Below, piece by piece: positions 15,585 to 23,197 of a stretch of DNA of 44,932 nt. Made by a program: the position numbers and the translations under genes. Source of the stretch: a virus; the IMG/VR virus record IMGVR_UViG_3300009285_000604, positions 1-44,932 of that record. One strand, 5' to 3'. Each line of letters opens with the position of its first letter. Position 1 is the stretch's first letter. The notes below the pieces were generated by a model, which worked only from the letters and a program-made list of their open reading frames with translations, did not search any database and was not told where the DNA came from.

Positions 15585-17022
15585 CCCAGTCGTCCTCGCC
15601 GGGGGTTTTGAACCCGCCTAGCCTTCTAAAGTGTTCCCACGAGTTCGGGTGTACGGGAACATCGTCCTTTACGTACCCGCCCTTCATCTGAACCAGCAGC
15701 TTCACCGCACCTGAAACCGCGTCTATCTGATCGTCGTGTTTCCCGTATGGGAAAACCAGTGCCTCGTCAATGAAATCACGGTTCCACGCGCCAGCGCACA
15801 ATGCCAACTTCCCGTCAGCAGCACGAGCCGCCCATGCCATCGCGCGGGCGTACTTGTCGCGGTCTGGAGTCAACTCGTAAAGCGGCACCCGAAGGAACTC
15901 GTTGTTCCGTTTCAAGTCCTGGATCGCCGCCAACTGAAAACCCACCTTTTCGACGCCTACAAGCGTCCCTGCCGGGTCCTGGCGCACCGTCTCAAGAATC
16001 CTACGCCTCGCGTCGGGCCACTCCTCTCTGAAGCGCACAACGTCGGCAACCCAGATGCAACCGTTCTCGTCTACCCCCACCCTGGCTCCAACCGTGTAGT
16101 CGGCGTGTTCCTTGACCGATGCGGCCAAGTCCCAATACCGAATCCACCGTGCAAGCCTCGGAGTCGAGTCTGAAAGCCGCATCCAGTCGCGCTTGAACAA
16201 GGCCCCGGATGCAGGGACCGGTTCACCCTGGTAGAGCGCGGACCACACATGGGGGCCTACGTCTGTCTGTACAGCCTCGTAGTCTGACAGCGACCACCGT
16301 TCGGGCCACAGGGGGTTGTCGTCGTCGTCAATCGCCTTGAAGTGGAGGATCGTCCACTTACCAGGCTGTTCCTTCAGCAGCCGCCCGATAACGTCGTCGC
16401 TGTGCCAGCGAGTACATAGGATAATTGTCGGTACGTTCGCCCTGCGTTTGCGCGTGGTGATGACCGACTTCATCCACATCCACACCTTCTCCCGAATGAC
16501 CTCCGAGTACGCCTCTTCAGCGTCCTTGTAGAAGTCGTCCAGCACCGACAGGTCACTCGTGAAACCGGTTGACGGCCCGCCGATGCCCACGGCGTGGACG
16601 TAACCCATGCTCCCGGCGAACTTCCAGTGCGCCTTGCTTTTCGAGTCTGACGCCAAGGACAGGTGCGGGAACAGTTCCTTGAACTCGGCTGTCTGCGCCG
16701 CGTCCCGAATCTCACCCGACACCATCTCCGCACGGTCTGCGCCGTACGTGCCGTACACGATCCGCTTGTTCGGGTTCCTGGCTAAAGACCAGAGAATGTA
16801 CCGAATCAGCAGTTCAGTCTTGCCCTTCTGAGGCGGGCAAGTGATAATCAGGTGCGTTATCTCGCCTCTGTCCACCTGTTCCAGCGCCCTGGCGATCTTG
16901 ACGTGGTGCGCCGACACCTCGTAGTCTGGATACGTCCATCTAGTGAACGCGAGCAGATCGCTACGACACTGATCTAAACAGTTCTGCTGTGCTTCTTGCC
17001 CGTTCGATTGCGGTAACGCCAT
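15577..17022 (-). CDS. terL: terminase large subunit
   Basis: A 481-residue protein with the two terminase domains. The ATPase has Walker A at residues 62-70 (CPPQKGKTE), Walker B at 158-163 (LSVLDD) and coupling motif sequence around LCTRWHSDD (202-210). The RNase H-like nuclease has its first acid in RYWDLAAS (D298), a central E358 candidate (VGVEKVG) and the late HDDQIDA motif (429-435). It packages DNA into the prohead through the portal and cuts concatemers. It starts at ATG 17022 with AAGGGACAGG upstream, overlapping the GT2 gene by 62 bases, unusually long for this genome. Confidence 0.92.
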   Translation of the reverse strand: MALPQSNGQEAQQNCLDQCRSDLLAFTRWTYPDYEVSAHHVKIARALEQVDRGEITHLIITCPPQKGKTELLIRYILWSLARNPNKRIVYGTYGADRAEMVSGEIRDAAQTAEFKELFPHLSLASDSKSKAHWKFAGSMGYVHAVGIGGPSTGFTSDLSVLDDFYKDAEEAYSEVIREKVWMWMKSVITTRKRRANVPTIILCTRWHSDDVIGRLLKEQPGKWTILHFKAIDDDDNPLWPERWSLSDYEAVQTDVGPHVWSALYQGEPVPASGALFKRDWMRLSDSTPRLARWIRYWDLAASVKEHADYTVGARVGVDENGCIWVADVVRFREEWPDARRRILETVRQDPAGTLVGVEKVGFQLAAIQDLKRNNEFLRVPLYELTPDRDKYARAMAWAARAADGKLALCAGAWNRDFIDEALVFPYGKHDDQIDAVSGAVKLLVQMKGGYVKDDVPVHPNSWEHFRRLGGFKTPGEDDWDA

Positions 17023-17872
17023 CCTGTCCCTTCATGCTCAGGTGTCGATCCCACAGTTCCAGCATCCTGTCGGGGAACCGTTTCAAACCTGCCTCCAACA
17101 CCTCTTTCGCCCTGCGCTTCTTGCCGAGCTTCACGTACGTGCGAGCAAGATGCACGTACATTTCTGGAACCCACGCCATGTCGGCCCCGTCCCCCTGCGT
17201 CAGTTGGATCACGCGCTCTAGCCACTCGGCGCAATCCTTGTTGTTCCCGGCGTTCTGGAACTCCATCGCGATGTACTGCATCACAAGCGGAGTCGGGTTG
17301 TCCTCGTATTCGGCCTGCAACAGCCTCATGTTGCGCGTAGAACGCTTGTTCAGGGCCTCCTGGTCATATGCGGGGAACCCGTGGTGGAAGACCTCCCAGT
17401 GGACGCGCACGACCCCTGTTCCGTCCCCGTACTGACCGAAGGCTAGATACTCGTGAATCCGCTGCTTCCAAGGGATGAACGTCCGATACAGCCGAACGTG
17501 TTCCACAACGTAGTCGTTCGGGTACCTGTAGTCGCACAGGAAGCCCAGACAGTTGTCCTGGGCCTCGCTCACGTTCTCGTAGATCTGGTGGACGACATCC
17601 TCCTTGATTTCGTCGTCGCCGTCCAACCAGAAGATCCAATCGCACGTCGTGTTGTCCTTCCACACGTTCCGCGCCGCCGCGAAGTCGTCGCACCAGGCGA
17701 AGTCCACCACCCTGGCACCCAACTTGCGGGCTAAATCTTGGGTCCCGTCCGTGGAACCCGTGTCGATCAACAGCGCGTCGTCAAAGCGTTTCGCGAAGGC
17801 CAAGCATCGTCGCAGGTTTTCCGCCTCGTTCTTCGCTATGATACAGAGCGCGACCGTTGGAACTCGTTTCAT
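16961..17872 (-). CDS. GT2 glycosyltransferase with TPR-like C-terminus
   Basis: A 303-residue protein from ATG 17872 after AGAGGTGG. The N-terminal GT-A domain has VALCIIAKNEAENLRRCL, the acceptor/donor loop LLIDTGSTDGT and the metal-binding acids in IFWLDGDDEI. The C-terminal 120 residues contain helical pairs with spacing like TPRs (MYVHLARTYVKLGKKRRAKEVLEAGLKRFP). Such GT2-TPR proteins add sugars to peptides or glycans. Placement inside the terminase-head operon suggests a virion target, but host envelope or nucleotide targets cannot be excluded. Confidence 0.85.
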   Translation of the reverse strand: MKRVPTVALCIIAKNEAENLRRCLAFAKRFDDALLIDTGSTDGTQDLARKLGARVVDFAWCDDFAAARNVWKDNTTCDWIFWLDGDDEIKEDVVHQIYENVSEAQDNCLGFLCDYRYPNDYVVEHVRLYRTFIPWKQRIHEYLAFGQYGDGTGVVRVHWEVFHHGFPAYDQEALNKRSTRNMRLLQAEYEDNPTPLVMQYIAMEFQNAGNNKDCAEWLERVIQLTQGDGADMAWVPEMYVHLARTYVKLGKKRRAKEVLEAGLKRFPDRMLELWDRHLSMKGQDGVTAIERARSTAELFRSVS

Positions 17873-17891
17873 TTCCACCTCTGGAATTGTA

Positions 17892-17954
17892 GGGGACCCC
17901 CGAAGGAGTCCCCGTTAGCCCACTCGTGAATGGGCAGTCCGCATCAAGTGCGGA
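17892..17954 (-). terminator. three successive hairpins between decoration-type gene and GT2 gene
   Basis: In leftward order the RNA would form TCCGCA/TGCGGA (17938-17954), GCCCA/TGGGC (about 17919-17935) and a 9-bp stem with a TTCG loop, GGGGACTCC/GGGGTCCCC (17892-17913). There is no clear T-run after the last one. They may terminate partially or protect the upstream virion-protein mRNA. Confidence 0.55.
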
Positions 17955-17957
17955 GGG

Positions 17958-18701
17958 TTAGCCGGTGCCGTCCGTGAACGACGACCGCGCAGCGTACGCG
18001 TAGATCCAGTCAATGGTTAGGGTGTCGGCAGCCGCCGCACCCGTCTCCATCTGGATGACAGGGAAGATAACCACGTCGTCGGGGAAGTTGCCCGCAGCCG
18101 CAACCGTCCCGTGCGAACGGGTTCCGCCCGAGTGGGCCACGTACTTCACGTCCCCAATGTCCGTGGTGGACGATGGGACGTACTCGAAGAACACCCGACA
18201 GTAGGTGTCGTCGGCCAGAGTGGCGATCCCATCGGATGCCGTCTCAGTCGAGTCCTTGACGATGTTCAGGTTGAGTGTCGCGGCACCCTCTACGAGTTGG
18301 AACACGATGTGGTCCGCAGGGACGCCATCAATGTAGTCCGTGTCGTGGATGCCGAGTCCGATGTGGACGTGGGTGTCGTCGGCGTCGGTCGTCTTGAACC
18401 GACAGCCGAAGTAGATGGACTCCCCTGCCATCAAGTCGGAAATCTTGATCCCCGAGTTGGCGATGAGGGAGATGGTTTCGGCGTCCCCGGCGTTCTGGGT
18501 GAGGATCAAAGCCCCGCCCGTGGTCGTCAGGTCCAGTAGCTGCGTGGAGGCACCCTCTTCGTACTTCGTCCACTTCGCCAACGCCGAGGTTTCGGACATG
18601 TTGAAGTCGTTGAAGTCGTCCCAGAAGCACCAGGACGAGGGGCCGACACCGTGTTCCAGCAGTGTGATGTCGCGTCGGATTGTGTTGGTCGGTGTTGGCA
18701 T
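17958..18701 (-). CDS. beta-sandwich virion protein, paralogue A1
   Basis: A 247-residue protein starting MPTPTNTIRRD at ATG 18701 after a GGAGG-type site. It shares the whole layout with the next gene upstream: LEHxVGPxSW, FWDDFNDxN, YFGCRFKT, VEGAATLNL, HSGGTR, FPDDVVIFPVIQ, FTDGTG. The alternating beta strands resemble lectin-like or carbohydrate-binding sandwich domains common on phage capsids or fibres. The array of four related genes suggests decoration or surface-binding proteins. The role is inferred from composition and position. Confidence 0.65.
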   Translation of the reverse strand: MPTPTNTIRRDITLLEHGVGPSSWCFWDDFNDFNMSETSALAKWTKYEEGASTQLLDLTTTGGALILTQNAGDAETISLIANSGIKISDLMAGESIYFGCRFKTTDADDTHVHIGLGIHDTDYIDGVPADHIVFQLVEGAATLNLNIVKDSTETASDGIATLADDTYCRVFFEYVPSSTTDIGDVKYVAHSGGTRSHGTVAAAGNFPDDVVIFPVIQMETGAAAADTLTIDWIYAYAARSSFTDGTG

Positions 18702-18710
18702 GATAACCTC

Positions 18711-19448
18711 CTAGCCGGTTCCATCCGTGAACGCCGCGCGCGAGGCATAGGCGTAGATCCAGTCAACACTGGAAACGTCAGCGGCAGCCGCCCCGTTCTG
18801 AACCTGAATGACTGGGAAGATCACAACATCGTCAGGGAAGTTCCCCGCCGTGTTGATCGAACCCGTTACCCGCGTGCCGCCCGAATGGACGATGTACTCC
18901 AGCGTTCCGATGTCCGTAGTGGACGTGGGAGTGTACGCGAAGAACGCCCGAACCCAGGTGTCGTCGCTCACCGTGGCAATCGCCGTCGCAGACGTGATTA
19001 CCGAGTCCTTCGAGCAACGAAGGTTCAGCGTGGCCGCACCCTCCACCAACTGGAACGCCACGTAGTCCGCAGGCGCACTCGCCTGATAGGACGTGTCGTG
19101 GAGGCCCAACCCGATGTGGAGGTCAACGTCGTCCGCGTCCTCGGTCTTGAACCGGCAGCCGAAGTACAACGTCTCGCCAGCCTTCAGGTCGGACACCTTG
19201 ACGCCAGCGTTTCCGATCAGGGAAATCACGTCGTTGTCGGTCGCCGCCTGTGTCAGCGTCAGGACGCCACCCGTGAGGGTGAGGTTCAGAAGTTCGGTCG
19301 CGCCTGCCGTAGACTCCAACATCGTCCACTTCGCAAGTGCCGACGTTGCAGAGAAGTTCAGGTCGTTGAAGTCGTCCCAGAAAGCCCAGGAATCCGGTCC
19401 TACGTTGTGCTCTAGGAACGGAAGATCTCGTTCGATTCTTGTTGCCAT
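18711..19448 (-). CDS. beta-sandwich virion protein, paralogue A2
   Basis: A 245-residue paralogue of the 17958-18701 product, clearly similar from residue 5 to the identical ending FTDGTG. It starts MATRIERDLPFLEH at ATG 19448, overlapping the stop of the preceding gene by one base. Segments such as LAKWTxxE, GETLYFGCRFKTEDADD and TTDIGTLEYIVHSGGTR are shared. The tandem pair is best explained by gene duplication, which lets two variants be displayed on the particle or supports different ligand preferences. Confidence 0.65.
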   Translation of the reverse strand: MATRIERDLPFLEHNVGPDSWAFWDDFNDLNFSATSALAKWTMLESTAGATELLNLTLTGGVLTLTQAATDNDVISLIGNAGVKVSDLKAGETLYFGCRFKTEDADDVDLHIGLGLHDTSYQASAPADYVAFQLVEGAATLNLRCSKDSVITSATAIATVSDDTWVRAFFAYTPTSTTDIGTLEYIVHSGGTRVTGSINTAGNFPDDVVIFPVIQVQNGAAAADVSSVDWIYAYASRAAFTDGTG

Positions 19449-20233
19449 TATCTATCTACTCCCGCCCAGGCGTACTGGACCGTGATCGTGTCTGTGCCGG
19501 TGTCGTTCGGCGTCCCGCCAATCCCCGCTTGGAGAACAGCGTCAGCCGCCGCACCCGCAACTCCCAATGCCGTCAACTGCGCCGCGGTAAACGGTGTGGA
19601 TTCACCGTTGACCCACCAACGTCCCCAACTTGACGCCGCGTCCGCGCCACAGAAGAACTGGACGCCCAGTTCAATCGACGTCGCATCCACCAGGGTCGCA
19701 AGCGTGCCGGTGTCAGCGGATGCCCCCGTAGCCGTTCGCACCGTTCCGATGAGCGTGGCAACAGCCGCGCCGCTCTCGAAGTAGATGCCGTCGGCAGGTT
19801 CAGCCTGAGCAATCTCGGCGTCCCCGGATGTCCAGAACCCAAACCAGAACCCGTCCTGGTCTACGTCCTCGACAGCAACACGCGCAATTGCCGTGTGCAT
19901 CTTCCCGGCAACAACCGTGTTGGCGCGAGTCGATGTCACGAACGCGTCGTCGTTCTGCGCGTCACCGAACGTCAGCAGATGACCACCGGCAGATGCCGCC
20001 GACAACGAGATGACTCCCGTCCCATCCAGCGTCTCGGTGTACCAGTCCTTGTTGTACAGGTTCACGTAGTTCATGTCGAACAACGTCACCGTGCTCACAC
20101 CCCAGGCAGGAATGCTCCCCGGCATGAAGAAGTCCTGAGCCTGCTCCTGTGGCAGAACCAGTTGCCTCTCCCTACCGGGGGTAGACGCCTGCCCCGGATG
20201 GGTTTCAATACCCTTCCAGAGTGTTTTGGCCAT
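19448..20233 (-). CDS. beta-rich virion protein, paralogue B1 (full length)
   Basis: A 261-residue protein with an N-terminal module beginning MAKTLWKGIETHPGQASTPG (residues 1-72) and a beta-sandwich module (residues about 75-261) that contains FWFGFWTSGD, AEPADGIYFESG and a WGRWWVNGE strand. It is similar along its length to the two consecutive open frames just upstream (20818-21036 plus 20233-20817). Overall architecture and place match A1/A2, so it is probably another surface or decoration protein. Its intact form shows the upstream pair was once one gene. Confidence 0.65.
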   Translation of the reverse strand: MAKTLWKGIETHPGQASTPGRERQLVLPQEQAQDFFMPGSIPAWGVSTVTLFDMNYVNLYNKDWYTETLDGTGVISLSAASAGGHLLTFGDAQNDDAFVTSTRANTVVAGKMHTAIARVAVEDVDQDGFWFGFWTSGDAEIAQAEPADGIYFESGAAVATLIGTVRTATGASADTGTLATLVDATSIELGVQFFCGADAASSWGRWWVNGESTPFTAAQLTALGVAGAAADAVLQAGIGGTPNDTGTDTITVQYAWAGVDR

Positions 20234-20817
20234 TAGCGGTCACACCCCGCCCACGCGTACTGGACGTACACGTCGTCAGCGCCCGTGTCGCCAGCCCGCG
20301 CACCGATGAGCGCCGACAGACTCGGAGCCGTGGTCGTCACCATCGCCGTGAGTGCCGTGATCTGAGCAGCCGTGAAGGCGACAGCCGTCCCGTCAACCCA
20401 CCATTGTCCCCAACTCTTACCGGCAGTCGTGCTTGCACAGAACTGCATCCCGATCTCCACCGTGTTCGTGAGTCCACCAACCGAGTCGGAAATCGTCGCA
20501 AGAGTAGCCGTGTCAGCCGATGTACCGGCATTCGACACAACCGTCCCGATCAGAGTCGCAGCCGCTACGCCAGACTCGAAGTAAACGCCGTCGGCAGGCT
20601 CCGCCGAGAACACCTCGACCGTGCCATCGGTGCAGAACCCGAAGAAGAACCCATCCTTGTCCGCGTCCTCAAGCGAAATCCGCGCAATGGCCGTGAACAC
20701 CTTGTCCGTAGCCATCGTGTGGGCGCGAACCGACTCAACCGAACTGTCGTCACCCGACGTGGTACCCAAAAGCAGCTTCAGACCAGCCGCCTGCGCCGTT
20801 ACTGTTCCTGCTGCCAT
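20233..20817 (-). CDS. beta-rich virion protein, paralogue B2 C-terminal part
   Basis: A 194-residue frame starting ATG 20817 directly after, and in the same phase as, the TAA stop of the 72-residue gene. It matches residues about 75-261 of paralogue B1 (FFFGFCTDGT, AEPADGVYFESG, SWGQWWVDGT, VQYAWAGCDR). No convincing ribosome site precedes its ATG, so expression would rely on reinitiation, or on readthrough that would restore a 267-residue protein like B1. Confidence 0.6.
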   Translation of the reverse strand: MAAGTVTAQAAGLKLLLGTTSGDDSSVESVRAHTMATDKVFTAIARISLEDADKDGFFFGFCTDGTVEVFSAEPADGVYFESGVAAATLIGTVVSNAGTSADTATLATISDSVGGLTNTVEIGMQFCASTTAGKSWGQWWVDGTAVAFTAAQITALTAMVTTTAPSLSALIGARAGDTGADDVYVQYAWAGCDR

Positions 20818-21036
20818 TTATGCACCATCCACGGTCACGGTGTAGTGATCCAGGTTGTAGAAGTTCAGGTAGTTGATGTCCATGAGCGTGATCGTCTGAG
20901 TGCCCAACGCAACCAAGTTCCCAGGCATGTATGCGTCCTGAGCCTGCGTCGGATGAACCATCATCGCCCGCTCTGCACCCGGAGTCGTCGCCAACCCCGC
21001 GTGTGTCGGAATCCCTTTCCAAATTGTCTTCGCCAT
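20818..21036 (-). CDS. beta-rich virion protein, paralogue B2 N-terminal part
   Basis: A 72-residue protein, MAKTIWKGIPTHAGLATTPG..., from ATG 21036 after AAGGAGGG upstream. It equals the N-terminal module of paralogue B1 and stops with a single TAA before the ATG of the C-terminal part. It may be a free small protein (for example a cement or assembly module) or half of an interrupted gene. Confidence 0.6.
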   Translation of the reverse strand: MAKTIWKGIPTHAGLATTPGAERAMMVHPTQAQDAYMPGNLVALGTQTITLMDINYLNFYNLDHYTVTVDGA

Positions 21037-21322
21037 GTTACTTGTTGGCCCTCCTTAGGTACCGTTGTTCACGCGGAATTGGCTAACCGCGATTGGGCTC
21101 GACTCATTGGCGCGAACCCGTGACCAATTCGTGGCTGATCTGCGCGGATACAACCCATAAAACAGGTGCTATCTGCACAGAACCTCAAACTTGAGGGGGC
21201 CAACCCGTGGGAGGTGGACCAGGCGGGCGACCCCCAGGGTGCAAGTTGCTCGACGGTGTTTCAGGCTAGCGTCGCCTACACGAAATATTGCGGGTTCTCC
21301 CCGCGTACCATGCCGCCGATAT

Positions 21323-21395
21323 TGGGTGCGGGCGTTGGAGTCGAACCAACCACCGCAGGTTATGGGCCTGCGTCACACACCGGTGTCCGCCCACG
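21323..21395 (-). tRNA. tRNA with CAT anticodon (initiator-like)
   Basis: The T arm is canonical (GTTGG-TTCGACT-CCAAC), the anticodon stem is GCAGG/CCTGC with loop CCCATAA (anticodon CAT), and a 3' CCA is encoded. The acceptor pairs GTGGGC with GCCCGC, while position 1 is C facing A72, a mismatch that marks bacterial initiator tRNAs. Oddities are C instead of T at position 33, GG instead of TA at 8-9, a short D loop (CGGTGT) and C73. It could be an initiator Met, elongator Met or Ile2 tRNA, or a decaying copy. Confidence 0.7.
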
Positions 21396-21514
21396 TAAAC
21401 TCGATAAACTCACTATAACCCCGCTCGGGAAGATACTGGCGTCCAGGGCACGCGTCCCGACGGCTCATTCCCGTTCGGGAACTAGGGCCAGTCAAAGACT
21501 CGCCAGCGTGAAAC

Positions 21515-21532
21515 TACTCAATGCGTTGAGTA
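21515..21532 (-). terminator. hairpin after the 105-residue gene
   Basis: TACTCAA and TTGAGTA form a perfect 7-bp stem around a 4-base loop, two bases past the stop of the leftward gene at 21534. There is no strong T-run, so it may be a partial terminator or a processing site before the tRNA. Confidence 0.5.
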
Positions 21533-21533
21533 C

Positions 21534-21851
21534 CTAGAGACCCTCGTACACGATGAACCCACTCGTCACAGATGCGCCAATAGCCCGCACCTTCCGAGCC
21601 GCCGCCTGGGTCATCACCTTGGCGTAAGGGTCGGTATCCGTGTTGGCCCCGAAGTTCAAGCCCGTCGTCGCAGTCACGACGCCACCGTTGAAGCGCATCG
21701 TCAACGTCCCACCCACGTTCGTCCAAGACACCCGCATCGTGCCAGGAGGGGCGTTGGCGAAGATTTGGGTGCTTGCCGCTGATACCGTTGGCATCGGCTC
21801 TTCAAGCAACAGCTGGAAACCGCCCTGCTGGGCCTCTCTGTACATATCCAT
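21534..21851 (-). CDS. hypothetical virion-type protein, 105 aa
   Basis: Starts MDMYREAQQGGFQLLLEEP at ATG 21851, with a second ATG two codons in. After a helical start it is beta-rich with Thr, Gly, Ala and Val (MRVSWTNVGGTLTMRFNGG, AIGASVTSGFIVYEG), like small head or fibre-associated proteins. It heads the run of structural genes after the terS cassette. The function is not known. Confidence 0.55.
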   Translation of the reverse strand: MDMYREAQQGGFQLLLEEPMPTVSAASTQIFANAPPGTMRVSWTNVGGTLTMRFNGGVVTATTGLNFGANTDTDPYAKVMTQAAARKVRAIGASVTSGFIVYEGL

Positions 21852-21855
21852 AACT

Positions 21856-22449
21856 CTAGTGTCCTCTCCGCGTCATCCGATAACCGTTCCCGACCATCAG
21901 GTACCTGTCCCCAGATGGCATCCCCCCCATCCTCGCCACGTCGATATCTATCTCGACCCAGACCGCATCAATGTACGGCAACCCGCCACCAGCCGCAGGA
22001 TCGTCGTCCCGATGAATCTTCAGCGCAACCCCGAACGTCGCAGCCTGAACGTCAGCCGTCGTCAGCGCAAGCGTAGCCAACTCCGCAGCCGTGAACGTGA
22101 ACGTGAACGTCGTGGGCGTCTCCGTCAACGCCTCGTCCTCCGCCCCGTTTATCAACGAGAGCGGACCCGTCGCGTCGCATAACTCCACTACCTCGAAGTG
22201 ACAGTCCGTTACCGCGTCGTCCTGCCACGCGCGTACCTTCACCCTCACCGCCTGAATGTCACCCTTCGGCAACGACTCCACCAAGTCCAACCCCTTGAGG
22301 TAGTCGCTCGTAACATCCGCCCCGGCAAGCGGTGGAGGAGCCAACGTCGCAACCGTACCGTCCAACACCGCACAGTTACCAGGCGTGTCCCAGTCAGCCC
22401 CAGCACCCGCTACCTGGGAAAACGTCGTCAATGCACTGGTGATAGTCAT
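21856..22449 (-). CDS. hypothetical virion-type beta protein, 197 aa
   Basis: Starts MTITSALTTFSQVAG at ATG 22449 with a weak ribosome site. It is a single beta-sandwich-like domain (AVRVKVRAWQDDAV, FTFTFTAAELATL, YIDAVWVEIDIDV), acidic and Thr-rich, with a short basic tail (YRMTRRGH). It resembles predicted jelly-roll or fibre-like structural proteins. Its upstream flank holds a remnant of the terS 3' end, so this gene marks the end of the cassette inserted after terS. Confidence 0.55.
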   Translation of the reverse strand: MTITSALTTFSQVAGAGADWDTPGNCAVLDGTVATLAPPPLAGADVTSDYLKGLDLVESLPKGDIQAVRVKVRAWQDDAVTDCHFEVVELCDATGPLSLINGAEDEALTETPTTFTFTFTAAELATLALTTADVQAATFGVALKIHRDDDPAAGGGLPYIDAVWVEIDIDVARMGGMPSGDRYLMVGNGYRMTRRGH

Positions 22450-22475
22450 ATGCGAAGCCTATACTGAATTAGCCG

Positions 22476-22501
22476 TCTAGAATCAACGCACACGCGTTCT
22501 G
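22476..22501. repeat. terS 3'-end direct repeat, copy 1
   Basis: Matches 23855-23880 at 24 of 26 bases (TCTAGAATC...CGCGTTCTG), with looser similarity for about 15-25 bases on each side. In the leftward frame it reads EQNACALILDG then stop, against DQDACASILEAEY in the terminase small subunit. It follows the metallopeptidase-like gene and marks one edge of a five-gene cassette. Confidence 0.8.
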
Positions 22502-22502
22502 C

Positions 22503-22835
22503 TCATGCCTCGGGTGTCTTATGACCCAGTGACCGAACACCAAGGCTCTCCAACGCTTCGGCCAGACCTAGCGCCAACTGGTGGATGGCAGCCTCGGAGT
22601 GTTCCCCGTCATCGCCTATCAACTCGCGTACGTGCTGTGCCTCGATAACCCCGTGGAGGATCTCGTGCAACAGCGTGCGGATGGTCTGCTCTGGCCCTTC
22701 GTCGCAGACCCGGATCGAACGGCGCTCATACGATATCTGCCCGTGCAGCCGCTCATCGTCGCCATTGTGGGCCACGTCGTGGATGCGCTCCACAAATGTC
22801 ACATCGTACGGCACGCCAAGTATCCGAACCGTCAT
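22503..22835 (-). CDS. small zincin-like metallopeptidase
   Basis: A 110-residue protein from ATG 22835, directly after the stop of the previous gene. It carries the zinc-protease signature HEILH (residues 57-61) in a helix (TIRTLLHEILHGVIEAQHV), and downstream acids (E78, E81 in GEHSEAAIH) could give a third ligand. The size is typical of phage minimal zincins. Possible roles are regulatory cleavage or a structural zinc fold. Its final codons overlap the homology to the terS end. Confidence 0.7.
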   Translation of the reverse strand: MTVRILGVPYDVTFVERIHDVAHNGDDERLHGQISYERRSIRVCDEGPEQTIRTLLHEILHGVIEAQHVRELIGDDGEHSEAAIHQLALGLAEALESLGVRSLGHKTPEA

Positions 22836-22952
22836 CTACCCTTCTCCCTCGTCGAACTCCTCTGGCGTGATGACCTTGATGGGCTGACCGTCTAGCAACA
22901 GACACCACAGCCGAGCGTATGCCTCAGCCAACTGCGTCCCCAAGTCCATCAT
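22836..22952 (-). CDS. hypothetical protein, 38 aa
   Basis: MMDLGTQLAEAYARLWCLLL... begins at ATG 22952, overlapping the stop of the upstream HTH-like gene (ATGA), and its TAG is immediately followed by the ATG of the metallopeptidase gene. Tight coupling on both sides supports a real gene. It has one amphipathic helix and an acidic tail (TPEEFDEGEG). The function is unknown. Confidence 0.55.
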   Translation of the reverse strand: MMDLGTQLAEAYARLWCLLLDGQPIKVITPEEFDEGEG

Positions 22953-23197
22953 CGGCACCGCTCGCATGAACACCTGAAGACACCGACCGGGATCATAACT
23001 GCCCCGTCCACCCCGTCCGTCCCCGTTTGTTCCCCATCGGTAACTACCGGGACCGTGATGGGTGCAGGCATCCTCTCGCGTGCGCGTTCCTTATCTATAG
23101 CACCCGACGGCACCTTGCCTCTGCTTGCCCATGTCCGCAGCGTGCTTTGCTTCACACCGTGGCCGGGGAACTCCTTCACGAACTGCTCTACCGTCAT
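22949..23197 (-). CDS. small HTH-like DNA-binding protein
   Basis: An 82-residue protein from ATG 23197 (overlap ATGA). The N-terminal segment MTVEQFVKEFPGHGVKQSTL followed by RTWASRGKVPSG resembles the winged-helix start of MerR/excisionase-type or replication-adaptor proteins, where the second helix (STLRTWASRGK) enters DNA. The C-terminus (FRCSCERCR) has three cysteines. It belongs to the cassette after terS. The DNA target is not known. Confidence 0.5.
   Translation of the reverse strand: MTVEQFVKEFPGHGVKQSTLRTWASRGKVPSGAIDKERARERMPAPITVPVVTDGEQTGTDGVDGAVMIPVGVFRCSCERCR

Larger units (their letters stand above)
21037..21533. other. gene-poor region holding a tRNA and hairpins
   Basis: About 500 bases without a convincing protein gene on either strand. 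Open frames here are short and arginine-rich. Contents seen are the AAGGAGGG site of the next gene, a CCTCAA/TTGAGG dyad near 21185, the tRNA at 21323-21395, a TTCCCG/CGGGAA hairpin near 21470 and the hairpin at 21515-21532. The rest shows nothing I can name. Confidence 0.6.

Noticed and set aside
18651-19415. 254-codon open frame on the plus strand
   Set aside because: Shadow of the two beta-sandwich genes; Arg/Val-rich with no domain pattern and opposite to tightly coupled late genes.
20221-21123. 300-codon open frame on the plus strand
   Set aside because: It is antisense to the paralogous virion genes, very rich in Arg and His, has no ribosome site and mirrors the codon bias of the minus-strand genes.
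21040-21300. Second tRNA near the CAT tRNA
   Set aside because: A GGTTCG-like stretch on the minus strand lacks matching acceptor and anticodon stems.
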